In this document: positions 46,601 to 54,692 of the stretch, in pieces | How the letters are laid out: each line of letters begins with the position of its first letter | How positions within the stretch are numbered: position 1 is the first letter of the stretch | Origin: Bartonella taylorii | GTDB taxonomy: Bacteria > Pseudomonadota > Alphaproteobacteria > Rhizobiales > Rhizobiaceae | Assembly (NCBI RefSeq): GCF_023920105.1 | Contig: NZ_CP083693.1 | Span: 1,753,001 to 1,817,000 of the forward strand | Direction: 5' to 3' | DNA length: 64,000 bases | Notes under the pieces: model-generated | Databases searched by the model: none | Seen by the model: the letters and a program-made list of their open reading frames with translations, nothing else | What the model was told of the DNA's origin: nothing | Translations under genes and position numbers: made by a program

Positions 46601-48313
46601 ATGAAGATACACAGAGTGTCCATTGCCATCTGGTAATTCAAGTGTTTGTTCAGCTATGACCCGAAACCCCATATTTTCAAGGAGCGGTACGCGCTTGGAA
46701 AGGGCTAGTGCTTCATGGCGGTGAAAAAGTCGAAGAGAAATGCTTTGTTTTTCTTTGTTGTGTGTATGATAAAAAGTAACGAAAAGCGGTTTTTTATCAT
46801 GAAGACTTAAAATATTTCCGGCATCTTCAATTGCATCTTCAGCTGAGAATAAATCACGATAGCTATTGGGAAATTGGCTAGCTAAACGCATTTGTTGGTC
46901 TGTTGCTTTGCGGGTAAGAGCTATGGTTTGAACACTGTCTTCCCAGCTGCGTGCTATGGAACGAACATTTTGTTCAAGCACTGTGCGCTCAACGACAGGG
47001 GCGCTTTCGCTCCCTTTGCGATGGATGATATAATGAACGCGGATGAGAGTGCTTTCTAAGAAGAGAGGATAGGATTCGAAAAAATCACCTTTGTAGAGCT
47101 CAACAAAGTATTCACCAATTTTTTCGCGAATATTGCTGCTATATTGGTCACGAGGAACATAGACAAGTATAGAAACAAAGCGCCCAAAAGAATCAATATG
47201 GGCGAGTACTCGTAGACGTGGGCGTTCGTCTAATTGCAGGATAAGTTTGGCATTTTCTGTCAATGTATCAACGTCAGAGCGAAACATTTCATCTCTTGGA
47301 TATGTTTCTAAAACACTGATGAGTGCTTTTCCAGAATAGTCAGCCCGATTGTATCCAAGGCGTTGAATAATGGTTTTTGCTTTTTCCTTTAAGAAAGGGA
47401 TTTGCGAGATAGAGCGCGTATAAGCTGAGGAAGTAAATAACCCTACAATGCGCAATTCTCCACATAACTTGCCTTCTTTATCAAAGATTTTAAGACCAAT
47501 ATAATCGAGCCAAACAGGACGATGAATTTTTGAACGGCTGTTGGCTTTCGTCACAATAAGCAGGTTATCGCTTTCCATAAAAGAGAGGATTTCTTGGGGA
47601 GGTTCTTCCACCCGTGCATCGCCAATAATACGAATAGAGGCATCGGTGAGAATACCCAATTCAATGTCGCTGGCTGTAAAGGCTTTTGTAGGTTCTTGGT
47701 TTTTGGTGAAGTTATAAGTGCGCATGCCAAGGAAGATGAAATTATGGTCCATCAACCAGTTAAGAAATTCAATGGCTTTTTCGCCTTCTTGTTTGTAGTG
47801 GGCTGGGAGATTTGTTTGATAGGCATGGATATGCTTTTCGACTTCTTTAAGCATAGCTTTCCAGTCTTGCACAGCTGCATTAACTTGTTCAAGAACTAAG
47901 GCGATCTCATCTTGGAGCTTTTGTATCTGCTGTTCGTTTAATGGCTCGATATGAATTTGCATAAGGCTGATGCGTTGTCCGGAGGCACAATCAAGGACGG
48001 GGTGCGCAATCAAATAAATATGATTTTTGTGCTGATTAAAGACATTTAAAATCGAATCAAGCAAGAAGGGTTTATTATCGTTGACAAGTGTGATAACGGT
48101 TATAGGTTTTTTGTTGCGGGTCAAATTTTGTTCAAAGCAGATGGTACTTTTTCCTGCCTTATGGAGATTAAAAGCGTCAATGGCGATGCTCGCAGCTTTT
48201 TGGAGTTCCTTGTTCTCGTAACAGGCGACATCTTCTTTATCGGTATGAGCAAAAAGGATTTGTTCTATTTTATCTTGATTGTTTTTTATCTCAGATGTTT
48301 TTTGTTTTGTCAC
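43604..48313 (-). CDS. gdhB: NAD-specific glutamate dehydrogenase (large, GDH-180 type)
   Basis: A 1569-residue member of the ~180-kDa GDH class found in Streptomyces, Pseudomonas and many alphaproteobacteria. It deaminates glutamate to 2-oxoglutarate with NAD. The N-terminal ~700 residues hold ACT-like regulatory regions. The catalytic core contains GPIARGGIRWSDRALDYRTE, KNAVIVPVGAKGGFYPH with the catalytic Lys, and CIGVGDMSGDVFGNGMLLS. The C-terminal helical region ends at residue 1569. Glutamate is a main carbon source for intracellular or blood-borne alphaproteobacteria. Start ATG 48313 is preceded by a GGGAACAAT stretch. Confidence 0.96.
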   Translation of the reverse strand: MTKQKTSEIKNNQDKIEQILFAHTDKEDVACYENKELQKAASIAIDAFNLHKAGKSTICFEQNLTRNKKPITVITLVNDNKPFLLDSILNVFNQHKNHIYLIAHPVLDCASGQRISLMQIHIEPLNEQQIQKLQDEIALVLEQVNAAVQDWKAMLKEVEKHIHAYQTNLPAHYKQEGEKAIEFLNWLMDHNFIFLGMRTYNFTKNQEPTKAFTASDIELGILTDASIRIIGDARVEEPPQEILSFMESDNLLIVTKANSRSKIHRPVWLDYIGLKIFDKEGKLCGELRIVGLFTSSAYTRSISQIPFLKEKAKTIIQRLGYNRADYSGKALISVLETYPRDEMFRSDVDTLTENAKLILQLDERPRLRVLAHIDSFGRFVSILVYVPRDQYSSNIREKIGEYFVELYKGDFFESYPLFLESTLIRVHYIIHRKGSESAPVVERTVLEQNVRSIARSWEDSVQTIALTRKATDQQMRLASQFPNSYRDLFSAEDAIEDAGNILSLHDKKPLFVTFYHTHNKEKQSISLRLFHRHEALALSKRVPLLENMGFRVIAEQTLELPDGNGHSVYLHDMQLESAFQLCIDFDKNGQKHAETFEAIWSHNADNDAFNALTQTAQLDWHEIVILRHYGRYLQQAGIPYSQDRVAQTLNAYPDITQDLYALFYLKFHQSHTEKEREKNQQDIQQRIEEKLQKVSGLDDDLILRRYRNLIDASLRTNAYTPLENGNPRRILATKLDPRQIEGLPEPRPYREIFVYGPEVEGVHLRFGPIARGGIRWSDRALDYRTEVLSLVKAQQVKNAVIVPVGAKGGFYPHRLPQTNDRGVIIEAARQAYIDFITALLSITDNLVNGKIKTPHNIICHDDHDPYFVVAADKGTATFSDTANSISQANHFWLDDAFASGGSAGYDHKAIGITAKGAWEAVKRHFRESFNHDIQTTPFTCIGVGDMSGDVFGNGMLLSKQTKLIAAFDHRDIFIDPDPNIAESYAERMRLFQLPRSSWQDYDHTKLSKGGGIFSRTAKTITLSPEAAQAIGFEQQTGTPFEIISALLKAPVDLLWFGGIGTYIRATTETDAQVGDRANDALRITGEQVRAKVIGEGANLGVTQRGRIEYVLNGGRCNTDAIDNSAGVNCSDVEVNIKIVLASALRAKTLTKEARNELLKKMTPQVEQLVLRNNYLQPLALSLAESQSIADLPYQIRFMHDLEQKKLLDRRVEILPDEQILRQRITQGQGLIRPELAVILAYAKLTLKEEIVHSPIIDDCYFDAILLNYFPTQIQTSFEKEIINHQLRRNIIATLIANDIVNRGGPTFVNQLQDATEQKVENIIRVFIAIRDGFEIPQLSNQIDKLDNKIPGLVQNKFYATITSMLFETTNWGLRNTDLSTPLEELVKTMKQARSVIEEQLTHSNDKDINQKIKEKTLHYSEEGAPKSLAKQLALLEAAPIICDISLIAKQSNSDLIKTAEIYFSLAQIIRINRINEASRTIPVLDYYDSMALSQAKENIAESLRKIVTKILKNYGAKGTSFAAWKKTNEEQIHNVTNRIGTLIENDLNISRFTFAAGMIAQLQKTTFQT

Positions 48314-48568
48314 AATATTGTTCCCTTTTTTGCTTTTAGTGGTTCCTTTTTCATAAGAATAGGCCGTTACACTATTCTTCGCACTGTAGCATCTTCTTTT
48401 TGTAGGGAATAGTTATTTATGTTGAAGATAATGAAATTATTTCTTCCATTTTATAGTAATAATTTTGCGTTTTAAGAAAATGTTTTATATCGATGACAGG
48501 ACATTTTTAGTATTTTTTTGTGTTAATAGTTTGTTTGTTAAAATATACAAAATGAAAGTAAATAGAGA

Positions 48569-49222
48569 ATGATGTTGCCAGAAAGACTTTTAAGTGGTTA
48601 CCGATCCTTTATAAAAGACCATTTTTCATATAAAACAGCGCATTATCAACAATTAGCGCTTGAGGGGCAAAAACCTGAGGTTTTGGTCATTGCGTGTTGT
48701 GATTCGCGTGCAGTACCAGAAACAGTTTTTGATACTAAACCAGGTGAAATTTTTACGCTACGTAATGTAGCAAATTTGGTTCCTCCTTTTTCTCCTGATG
48801 ACCAATATCACGCAACATCAGCAGCTATTGAATATGCAGTGCAATTGCTTGAAGTTAAGCATATTGTTGTTTTTGGTCATGCGCATTGTGGGGGGATTAG
48901 CACTGCTCTTAAGGGGGCGTGTAAGTCTCTATCGTCAAATGATTTTATTGGTCAATGGATAAGCCTTTTGGCGCCAGCAGCACAAGCAGTTATTGGCAAT
49001 AAGTCGCTGTCCGCGTTAGAACAGCAGATTGCATTAGAGCAACTTTCTATTCGTGATTCATTGAAGAATTTAGAAACATTTCCGTGGATAAAGGCGAGAA
49101 AAGATCAGGGTATTTTAACGTTGCATGGGGTTTGGTTTAATATTTCAAGCGGTGAATTATGGAATATGGAACAGGAAACAGGTTGTTTTATGCCTGTTGA
49201 GGTTGAGAGTTTTGAAGTATAG
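48569..49222 (+). CDS. Beta-class carbonic anhydrase
   Basis: A 217-residue enzyme that interconverts CO2 and bicarbonate. Zinc ligands are Cys43, His104 and Cys107 in CCDSR (with Asp45-Arg47 dyad) and FGHAHCGG. Other family marks are RNVANLVPP and ATSAAIEYAVQLL. It lacks a signal peptide and is cytosolic; it probably supplies bicarbonate to carboxylases such as acetyl-CoA carboxylase. The start may be ATG 48569 or ATG 48572, next to AGAGAATG. Confidence 0.94.
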   Translation: MMLPERLLSGYRSFIKDHFSYKTAHYQQLALEGQKPEVLVIACCDSRAVPETVFDTKPGEIFTLRNVANLVPPFSPDDQYHATSAAIEYAVQLLEVKHIVVFGHAHCGGISTALKGACKSLSSNDFIGQWISLLAPAAQAVIGNKSLSALEQQIALEQLSIRDSLKNLETFPWIKARKDQGILTLHGVWFNISSGELWNMEQETGCFMPVEVESFEV

Positions 49223-49326
49223 TTTTTGCTCTCTTTAAAGGTATTGTATGATAAATCTTGACAAAGGTAGGGTTTTATTGTTTGAAAGAACGAGCTTTCG
49301 GTACAAAATTAACTTGGAGCCACTGA

Positions 49327-49398
49327 CTGAGACCCCGTTTTAAGGGTATAAAGAGATCTCAGAGGTCAACATCCGACAACGCGATGCGTCCTCGGATG
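49327..49398 (+). promoter_or_regulatory. Structured 5' leader of ffh (two adjacent stem-loops)
   Basis: The first stem is CTGAGA (49327-49332) with TCTCAG (49357-49362), enclosing CCC/GGG. The second is CATCCGA (49370-49376) with TCGGATG (49392-49398), enclosing ACGC-GAT-GCGT after a 2x2 mismatch. Both lie 40-110 bp before the ffh ATG. No T-run follows, so they are not a terminator. They could be an sRNA or a leader regulating ffh. Confidence 0.5.
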
Positions 49399-49437
49399 CC
49401 ACTTTGGTTTGTGTGTTATGCAGCAATGAGGTAGATA

Positions 49438-51009
49438 ATGTTTGAATCCTTACAAGAGCGCCTTGGCTCCATACTGTCTCATTTGACAGGGCGTGGAGCT
49501 TTGTCGGATCAGGATGTAGCAGAGGCTCTGCGCGAAATTCGTCGCGCTTTATTGGAAGCTGATGTTGCACTTGATGTCGCGCGTTCTTTTACCGATAGGG
49601 TTCGTGAAAAAGCTGTTGGGGCTGCAATTGTTAAATCAATTAAACCTGGACAGATGGTTGTCAAAATTGTTCATGATGAATTGGTTAATGTTCTTGGAAA
49701 TGAAGGCGTTCTGAGTGATTTAAATGCACCGGCACCTGTTGTTATCATGATGATTGGTTTACAAGGTTCGGGAAAAACAACAACAACAGCAAAGCTCGCA
49801 AAGCGATTCACGGACAAAAATAATAAAAAAGTTCTCATGGCGTCATTAGATACACGCCGTCCTGCAGCACAGGAACAACTCCGCCAATTAGGAGAGCAGG
49901 CACAACTTGCAAGTTTGCCTATTATTGCGGGTCAGTCTCCCGTCGATATTGCAACACGTGCGGTACAAGCAGCTAAACTAGGCGGTTATGATGTGTTGAT
50001 TCTTGATACAGCAGGCCGTAACCATATTGATGAAGCTTTAATGCTTGAATTGGCTGCGATTAAAGCATGTTCTCTGCCTCATGAAATTATGTTGGTTGCT
50101 GATAGTCTTACTGGTCAAGACGCTGTTCATCTTGCACGTTCTTTTGATGAGCGTGTAGGAATTACAGGAATTATTTTAACACGTATGGATAGTGATGGTC
50201 GTGGTGGTGCGGCTCTTTCAATGCGTGCTGTTACAGGGAAGCCGATTAAAGCAATTGGAACTGGTGAAAAAATAGATGCTTTGGAAGAGTTCCATCCCAG
50301 CCGCATCGCTGATCGTATTCTCGGAATGGGTGATATTGTTTCTTTAGTTGAAAAAGCTGCTGAAACAATGGATCATGAGAAAGCGGCCGCTTTTGCAAAG
50401 AAAATGCAGGCTGGAAAATTCGATCTCAATGATCTTGCAGAACAATTGCAGAAAATGAAAAAGCTTGGGGGAATGGGCGGCATTATGGGAATGTTGCCTG
50501 GTTTTGGTAAGGTAAAAGATCAGATTGCTGCTGCGGGACTTGATGATCGTTTGTTTAATCGTCAATTGGCTATTATTTCGTCAATGACCCCCATAGAGCG
50601 TGCTCATCCTGAAATTTTGAAACATAGTCGTAAACAACGGATTGCTAGGGGTTCTGGTACAAGTGCTGCTGATATTAATAAGCTTTTGAAAATGCATCGT
50701 CAAATGGCTGATATGATCAAAGCTATGGGAGGTAAGGGCAAAGGCGGTTTGATGGGAAAAATGTTAGGAGGGCTTGGTGCTAAGATGGGGCTTGGTAGTA
50801 TGGGAGCTGTTGGTAGCGATTCAGAAGTTCTGCCTGATTTATCGGGGTTTGATCCAAAGCAGCTCTCAACACTTCAAAAACAGATTGAAAGTAGTAATGG
50901 AGGGAAGGCTTTACCTGGTCTTCCAGGGCGTGGCGGGCTTACTTTTCCTAGTCTTTCCAATAACACTGCCGATAAGGGGATGTTTCCTCAGCATCTCAAG
51001 AAAAAATAA
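49438..51009 (+). CDS. ffh: Signal recognition particle protein Ffh
   Basis: A 523-residue SRP GTPase that targets membrane proteins together with 4.5S RNA and FtsY. The N domain covers 1-85. The G domain begins with Walker A GLQGSGKTTT at 107-116, followed by DTRRPAAQEQL, DTAGR and TRMD. The Met-rich M domain from about residue 320 binds RNA and signal peptides (GGMGGIMGMLPGFGK, then IERAHPEILKHSRKQRIARGSGT). The C-terminal tail is Gly/Met-rich and somewhat long. Chorismate mutase and rpsP follow, as in other Rhizobiales. Confidence 0.97.
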   Translation: MFESLQERLGSILSHLTGRGALSDQDVAEALREIRRALLEADVALDVARSFTDRVREKAVGAAIVKSIKPGQMVVKIVHDELVNVLGNEGVLSDLNAPAPVVIMMIGLQGSGKTTTTAKLAKRFTDKNNKKVLMASLDTRRPAAQEQLRQLGEQAQLASLPIIAGQSPVDIATRAVQAAKLGGYDVLILDTAGRNHIDEALMLELAAIKACSLPHEIMLVADSLTGQDAVHLARSFDERVGITGIILTRMDSDGRGGAALSMRAVTGKPIKAIGTGEKIDALEEFHPSRIADRILGMGDIVSLVEKAAETMDHEKAAAFAKKMQAGKFDLNDLAEQLQKMKKLGGMGGIMGMLPGFGKVKDQIAAAGLDDRLFNRQLAIISSMTPIERAHPEILKHSRKQRIARGSGTSAADINKLLKMHRQMADMIKAMGGKGKGGLMGKMLGGLGAKMGLGSMGAVGSDSEVLPDLSGFDPKQLSTLQKQIESSNGGKALPGLPGRGGLTFPSLSNNTADKGMFPQHLKKK

Positions 51010-51033
51010 GATGTAAAGAAAGAAGGAAATATC

Positions 51034-51339
51034 ATGCAGGAGAAAATATTGAATGAATTAGCCCATTTGCGTGCCTCTATTGATAATTTTGATGCAGCGT
51101 TGGTTCATATTTTGGCAGAGCGTTTTCGTTGTACGCAAGCTGTTGGGCAGTTAAAAGCCCGTTATGATTTGCCTAAAGTCGATGCTTTGCGTGAGCAGCG
51201 TCAAGTTGAGCGGTTACGGCAATTGGCTATAGACAGCCATCTCGATCCTGATTTTGCTGAAAGATTTTTGAAGTTTATCATTAAAGAGGTTGTGCATCAT
51301 CATGAGTTGATTGCTGAAGAACAAAAACAAAACAAGTAA
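51034..51339 (+). CDS. Chorismate mutase (AroQ type)
   Basis: A 101-residue all-helical chorismate mutase that makes prephenate for Phe and Tyr. The pattern LAHLRASIDNFDAALVHILAERFRCTQAVGQLK gives the N-terminal Arg and the Lys that bind chorismate; the second Arg and Gln lie in REQRQVERL and in the last helix. It stands between ffh and rpsP, where Rhizobiales typically have it. AAGAAGGAAA precedes the ATG. It feeds the dehydrogenase at 25478. Confidence 0.92.
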   Translation: MQEKILNELAHLRASIDNFDAALVHILAERFRCTQAVGQLKARYDLPKVDALREQRQVERLRQLAIDSHLDPDFAERFLKFIIKEVVHHHELIAEEQKQNK

Positions 51340-51378
51340 ATTTAAACGAAAGCCAGAGCTGAAAATAGGAGATAAAAT

Positions 51379-51744
51379 ATGGCATTAAAAATTCGTTTGT
51401 CCCGTGGAGGCTCTAAAAAGCGTCCTTACTATCACATTGTGGTTGCGGATGTTCGTAGTCCGCGTGATGGGCGGTTTCTTGAGCGTGTTGGTGCATGGGA
51501 TCCCATGTTGCCTAAAGATGGACCACGTGTGAAGCTGAACGAAGAACGTATTCAATATTGGCTTGGTCAAGGTGCACAGCCAACAGATCGCGTTTTACGG
51601 TTTTTGGATGCGGCTGGTTTAAAAAAGCGTCCAGCCCGCAATAATCCGCACAAAGGTGAACCTGGCAAAAAGGCACAAGAGCGCATTGCAGCAGCAAAGC
51701 AAGCTGCTGAAGAAGCGGCTGCTGCAGTAGCAGAAGAAGCGTGA
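51379..51744 (+). CDS. rpsP: 30S ribosomal protein S16
   Basis: A 121-residue S16. The start [21 protein letters not shown] and the [12 protein letters not shown] and [23 protein letters not shown] blocks are diagnostic. The tail of about 35 residues is Ala/Glu/Lys-rich, the usual alphaproteobacterial extension. AGGAG is six bases before the ATG. The usual downstream partners rimM, trmD and rplS are absent here; a terminator follows instead. Confidence 0.97.
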   Translation: MALKIRLSRGGSKKRPYYHIVVADVRSPRDGRFLERVGAWDPMLPKDGPRVKLNEERIQYWLGQGAQPTDRVLRFLDAAGLKKRPARNNPHKGEPGKKAQERIAAAKQAAEEAAAAVAEEA

Positions 51745-51810
51745 TCGCTCTTAAAAGTAATAAACTGTACTTTTAAAACTTTTGTAGATTTGTAGAGAAG
51801 AATAACTATT

Positions 51811-51845
51811 ATCCGTTTTTGGCAGGCAAAAACGGATTTTCTTTA
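51811..51845 (+). terminator. Rho-independent terminator after rpsP
   Basis: A perfect 11-bp stem ATCCGTTTTTG (51811-51821) and CAAAAACGGAT (51827-51837) with the loop GCAGG is followed by TTTCTTT. It ends the ffh-chorismate mutase-rpsP unit, 67 bp after the rpsP stop. Confidence 0.88.
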
Positions 51846-51880
51846 AGAGGGTGTTTGTTTTTTAAGTCAATATGATTCTT

Positions 51881-52096
51881 TTAAAAATCAATGGCGCGGC
51901 CTTTAATTTCCCAGTCTCCATAGCGTGAAGGGTCTTTGCCACCGCGTCCACCATTTTCTAAAGGTCTTTCTTCCTTTATTTTATGCTTACGTCTTTCTTC
52001 AGCTTCGTTTAGGGCGCGTTGTGCTGCGGGAGAGAGGGATTGCTGTTTATCCGTGGTTGCATTTTGCTTGCTTATTTTCTTATCTTTTTTATCCAT
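51881..52096 (-). CDS. DUF1674 protein, succinate dehydrogenase assembly factor 4 (SdhAF4) homologue
   Basis: A 71-residue protein with the family signature at its C-terminus, GGKDPSRYGDWEIKGRAIDF. The N-terminal part is charged and without a fold pattern. In mitochondria, SdhAF4 binds flavinylated SDHA and promotes assembly of complex II; the bacterial role is inferred. I start at ATG 52096 (MDKKDKK), with AGGTG just upstream; the frame upstream of it is not conserved in character. It is divergent from htpX with 83 bp between. Confidence 0.85.
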   Translation of the reverse strand: MDKKDKKISKQNATTDKQQSLSPAAQRALNEAEERRKHKIKEERPLENGGRGGKDPSRYGDWEIKGRAIDF

Positions 52097-52179
52097 TTTA
52101 CACCTATTCCATTGAAGAAGCAGAAAGAAAACCCCATCATATAGAAATGATTGTCTTTTATCATGGAGTTTTTTGAGTA

Positions 52180-53226
52180 ATGAATATAATGCGCACGGCA
52201 ATGCTTTTGGCTTTTATGACCGCTCTTTTTATGGGAGTTGGTTATCTTGTTGGAGGGGGCAGTGGTATGATCATTGCTCTCTTGATGGCAAGTGGTTTGA
52301 ATTTTTTTTCTTATTGGAATTCGGATAAAATCGTTTTACGCATGTATGGTGCGCGTGAAGTTGATCAGCATTCGTCACCAGTTTATTATAAGATTGTGAG
52401 CGATTTAGCACAAAAAGCTTCTCTTCCTCAACCAAAAGTTTATGTTATTGAGAGTGCGCAGCCAAATGCTTTTGCTACGGGACGTAATCCTCAAAATGCA
52501 GCTGTTGCTGCGAGTACTGGGTTGTTAGAACAATTGAGTGTGGAAGAAATTGCGGGTGTTATGGCGCATGAGCTAGCACATATTGAGCACCGTGATACGT
52601 TAACAATGACTCTGACTGCAACGATTGCGGGAGCGATTTCTATGCTTGGGAATTTTGCTTTTTTTATGGGGGGGCCGCGTAATTCTTCAGAAAATTCTCA
52701 TGGTGGAGGGCTTGGGGGCATTATTGCTTTGCTTGTGGCGCCTTTTGCGGCAATGTTGGTGCAAATGGCTATTAGTCGTACGCGTGAATATGCTGCTGAT
52801 CGGCGGGGAGCTGAAATATGTGGTAATCCTTTATGGTTGGCTTCGGCATTGCGTAAAATTGCCGATGGTGGACGTGGAATATACAATGAGGAAGCAGAGC
52901 ATAATCCGGCAACAGCACATATGTTTATTATCAATCCGTTGAGCGGAGAAGGAGCTGATAGCCTTTTTTCTACCCATCCGGCGACTGCGAATCGTATTGC
53001 GGCTCTTCGTCGACAAGCAGAGGAGATGAAGGGGGCTATACGCAAAGGTATGGGATGGAATAAAGAAGGTGATTGGCATGAAAAAAGCAAGGGATTAGAT
53101 TATGAAGATTTGGAGCATAATGTGCAAACCCGTGTATCAGATAATCAGGAAAATGGTACTGTTCAACGCGTTACAAAACGTCCTTCTTGGCTTCGTTATG
53201 AAGATTCAAAAAGAACTCGATCATAG
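52180..53226 (+). CDS. htpX: Protease HtpX homologue
   Basis: A 348-residue inner-membrane zinc metalloprotease (M48) for quality control of membrane proteins. It has two N-terminal and two middle transmembrane segments. The zinc motif HELAH is at residues 130-134, and the third ligand Glu lies in [16 protein letters not shown] polar C-terminal extension of about 55 residues goes beyond the E. coli protein. The ATG at 52180 or the one at 52189 could be used. It is followed by rsmB and the heparinase-like gene, a rhizobial gene order. Confidence 0.95.
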   Translation: MNIMRTAMLLAFMTALFMGVGYLVGGGSGMIIALLMASGLNFFSYWNSDKIVLRMYGAREVDQHSSPVYYKIVSDLAQKASLPQPKVYVIESAQPNAFATGRNPQNAAVAASTGLLEQLSVEEIAGVMAHELAHIEHRDTLTMTLTATIAGAISMLGNFAFFMGGPRNSSENSHGGGLGGIIALLVAPFAAMLVQMAISRTREYAADRRGAEICGNPLWLASALRKIADGGRGIYNEEAEHNPATAHMFIINPLSGEGADSLFSTHPATANRIAALRRQAEEMKGAIRKGMGWNKEGDWHEKSKGLDYEDLEHNVQTRVSDNQENGTVQRVTKRPSWLRYEDSKRTRS

Positions 53227-53261
53227 AGCTTTTAAGAGAACAAAAGCATAAAGGTGTTGTT

Positions 53262-54629
53262 TTGAAGCACGAGAAAGCGGGGCAGGTGTCCGAAAAAAAT
53301 GTTCCGGGGTTAGCTGTTCGGCAGGTGTGTGTTCGTCTTTTAGGGGCGGTGCTTGATAAGCATGCGTCTCTTTCGGGTTTAACGGATAATGAACATGGAC
53401 ATCCACAATATTTAAGTTTTTCACATCGAGATCGTTTACTGTGTCGTGCTATTTTGGCAGCGGCGTTGCGTCATCGGGGACAAATTACAGTTGTTTTATC
53501 ACGCTTTTTGGTGCGGTCTTTGCCTTCGCAAGCATTTTCATTGCAACATCTTTTGCATATCAGTGTGGCACAGATTCTTTACCTTGATATTCCTGATCAT
53601 GCTGCGATTGATTTAGCGGTGCGTGTAGCTAAACTTGATCCTCGTATGCACCGTTTTTCAGGGATGGTTAATGCTCTTTTACGCAATGTTGCACGTGAGG
53701 CAGATGTGTTGCGCCAACAGCTTCCTACCGTTGAAGGAATTCCGGTGTGGTTTGGGGAGCTGTTAATGTCAGCTTATGGAAAAGAAAAGGCTGAACAGAT
53801 TTTAGAAATTCAAAGTACTCCGCCCCCTCTCGATTTGACAGTTAAATCCGACAGTGTTGGATGGGCTAAGCGGCTTGGCGGTGTTGTTTTACCCAATGGT
53901 TCGGTTCGGTTAAGCCATGTGGATTGTTCTGTTTCTGATTTACCAGGCTATAGGCAAGGGGCTTGGTGGGTGCAAGATTTTGCTGCAGCATTGCCTGCTT
54001 GTTTACTTGGAAATATTCAGGGCAAAAATGTTGCTGATCTTTGTGCGAGTCCAGGAGGAAAAACAGCACAATTAGCTTTGCAGGGGGCTGATGTGACAGC
54101 TGTTGATATGTCTGCTAATCGAGTAAAGCGCTTAAAAGAAAATATGGAGCGGCTTCATTTTTCAGTTCGCACTTGGCGGGGGGATGTGAGAAATTTTCAT
54201 CCCGAACAGCTTTTTGATGCTGTTCTTCTTGATGCTCCTTGTTCTTCTACAGGAACAATACGGCGTCATCCGGATATTTTATGGACGAAATCGATAGACG
54301 ATGTCATTAAATTAGCGGCGTTGCAATATGATTTACTTTCGGCGGCAATTGCTTTGGTAAAGAAGGGGGGACGCATTGTTTTTTCCAATTGTTCATTGGC
54401 GAGAGAAGAAGGTGAAGATCTCATTGAGAAAGTTTTATCGGCACGTGGTGACATTGTTTTAGAACCTATTTGTGCAGAGGAAATGGGCGCACTGGCGCAT
54501 TTGCTCACTTTTGCGGGGACTTTGCGAACAACGCCTGCTGATTTTTGTCACAAAAATTTTACTGATGAGAAAAAAGTGTTTTTAGGAATGGATGGTTTTT
54601 TTGCAGCGCGCTTGCGGAAAGTATCTTAA
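53262..54629 (+). CDS. rsmB: 16S rRNA (cytosine-C5) methyltransferase, RsmB type
   Basis: A 455-residue protein with an N-terminal NusB-like RNA-binding domain (about 20-155) and a C-terminal Rossmann methyltransferase domain. SAM motifs are VADLCASPGGKTAQLA, DAPCSSTGTIRRHPDI with one Cys and SNCSLAREEGEDL with the catalytic-pair Ser/Cys region. The target is expected to be C967 of 16S rRNA. It starts at TTG 53262, 35 bp after htpX. Confidence 0.93.
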   Translation: MKHEKAGQVSEKNVPGLAVRQVCVRLLGAVLDKHASLSGLTDNEHGHPQYLSFSHRDRLLCRAILAAALRHRGQITVVLSRFLVRSLPSQAFSLQHLLHISVAQILYLDIPDHAAIDLAVRVAKLDPRMHRFSGMVNALLRNVAREADVLRQQLPTVEGIPVWFGELLMSAYGKEKAEQILEIQSTPPPLDLTVKSDSVGWAKRLGGVVLPNGSVRLSHVDCSVSDLPGYRQGAWWVQDFAAALPACLLGNIQGKNVADLCASPGGKTAQLALQGADVTAVDMSANRVKRLKENMERLHFSVRTWRGDVRNFHPEQLFDAVLLDAPCSSTGTIRRHPDILWTKSIDDVIKLAALQYDLLSAAIALVKKGGRIVFSNCSLAREEGEDLIEKVLSARGDIVLEPICAEEMGALAHLLTFAGTLRTTPADFCHKNFTDEKKVFLGMDGFFAARLRKVS

Positions 54630-54692
54630 TTAACGGTTCATTTACTAAAATGGCCGAAATTGTACATGATTCAGCATGTATGGAGATAGATT

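Noticed and set aside
49340..49570. 76-codon minus-strand frame in the ffh leader
   Set aside because: Antisense to the ffh start and to the two stem-loops; no ribosome site or motif.
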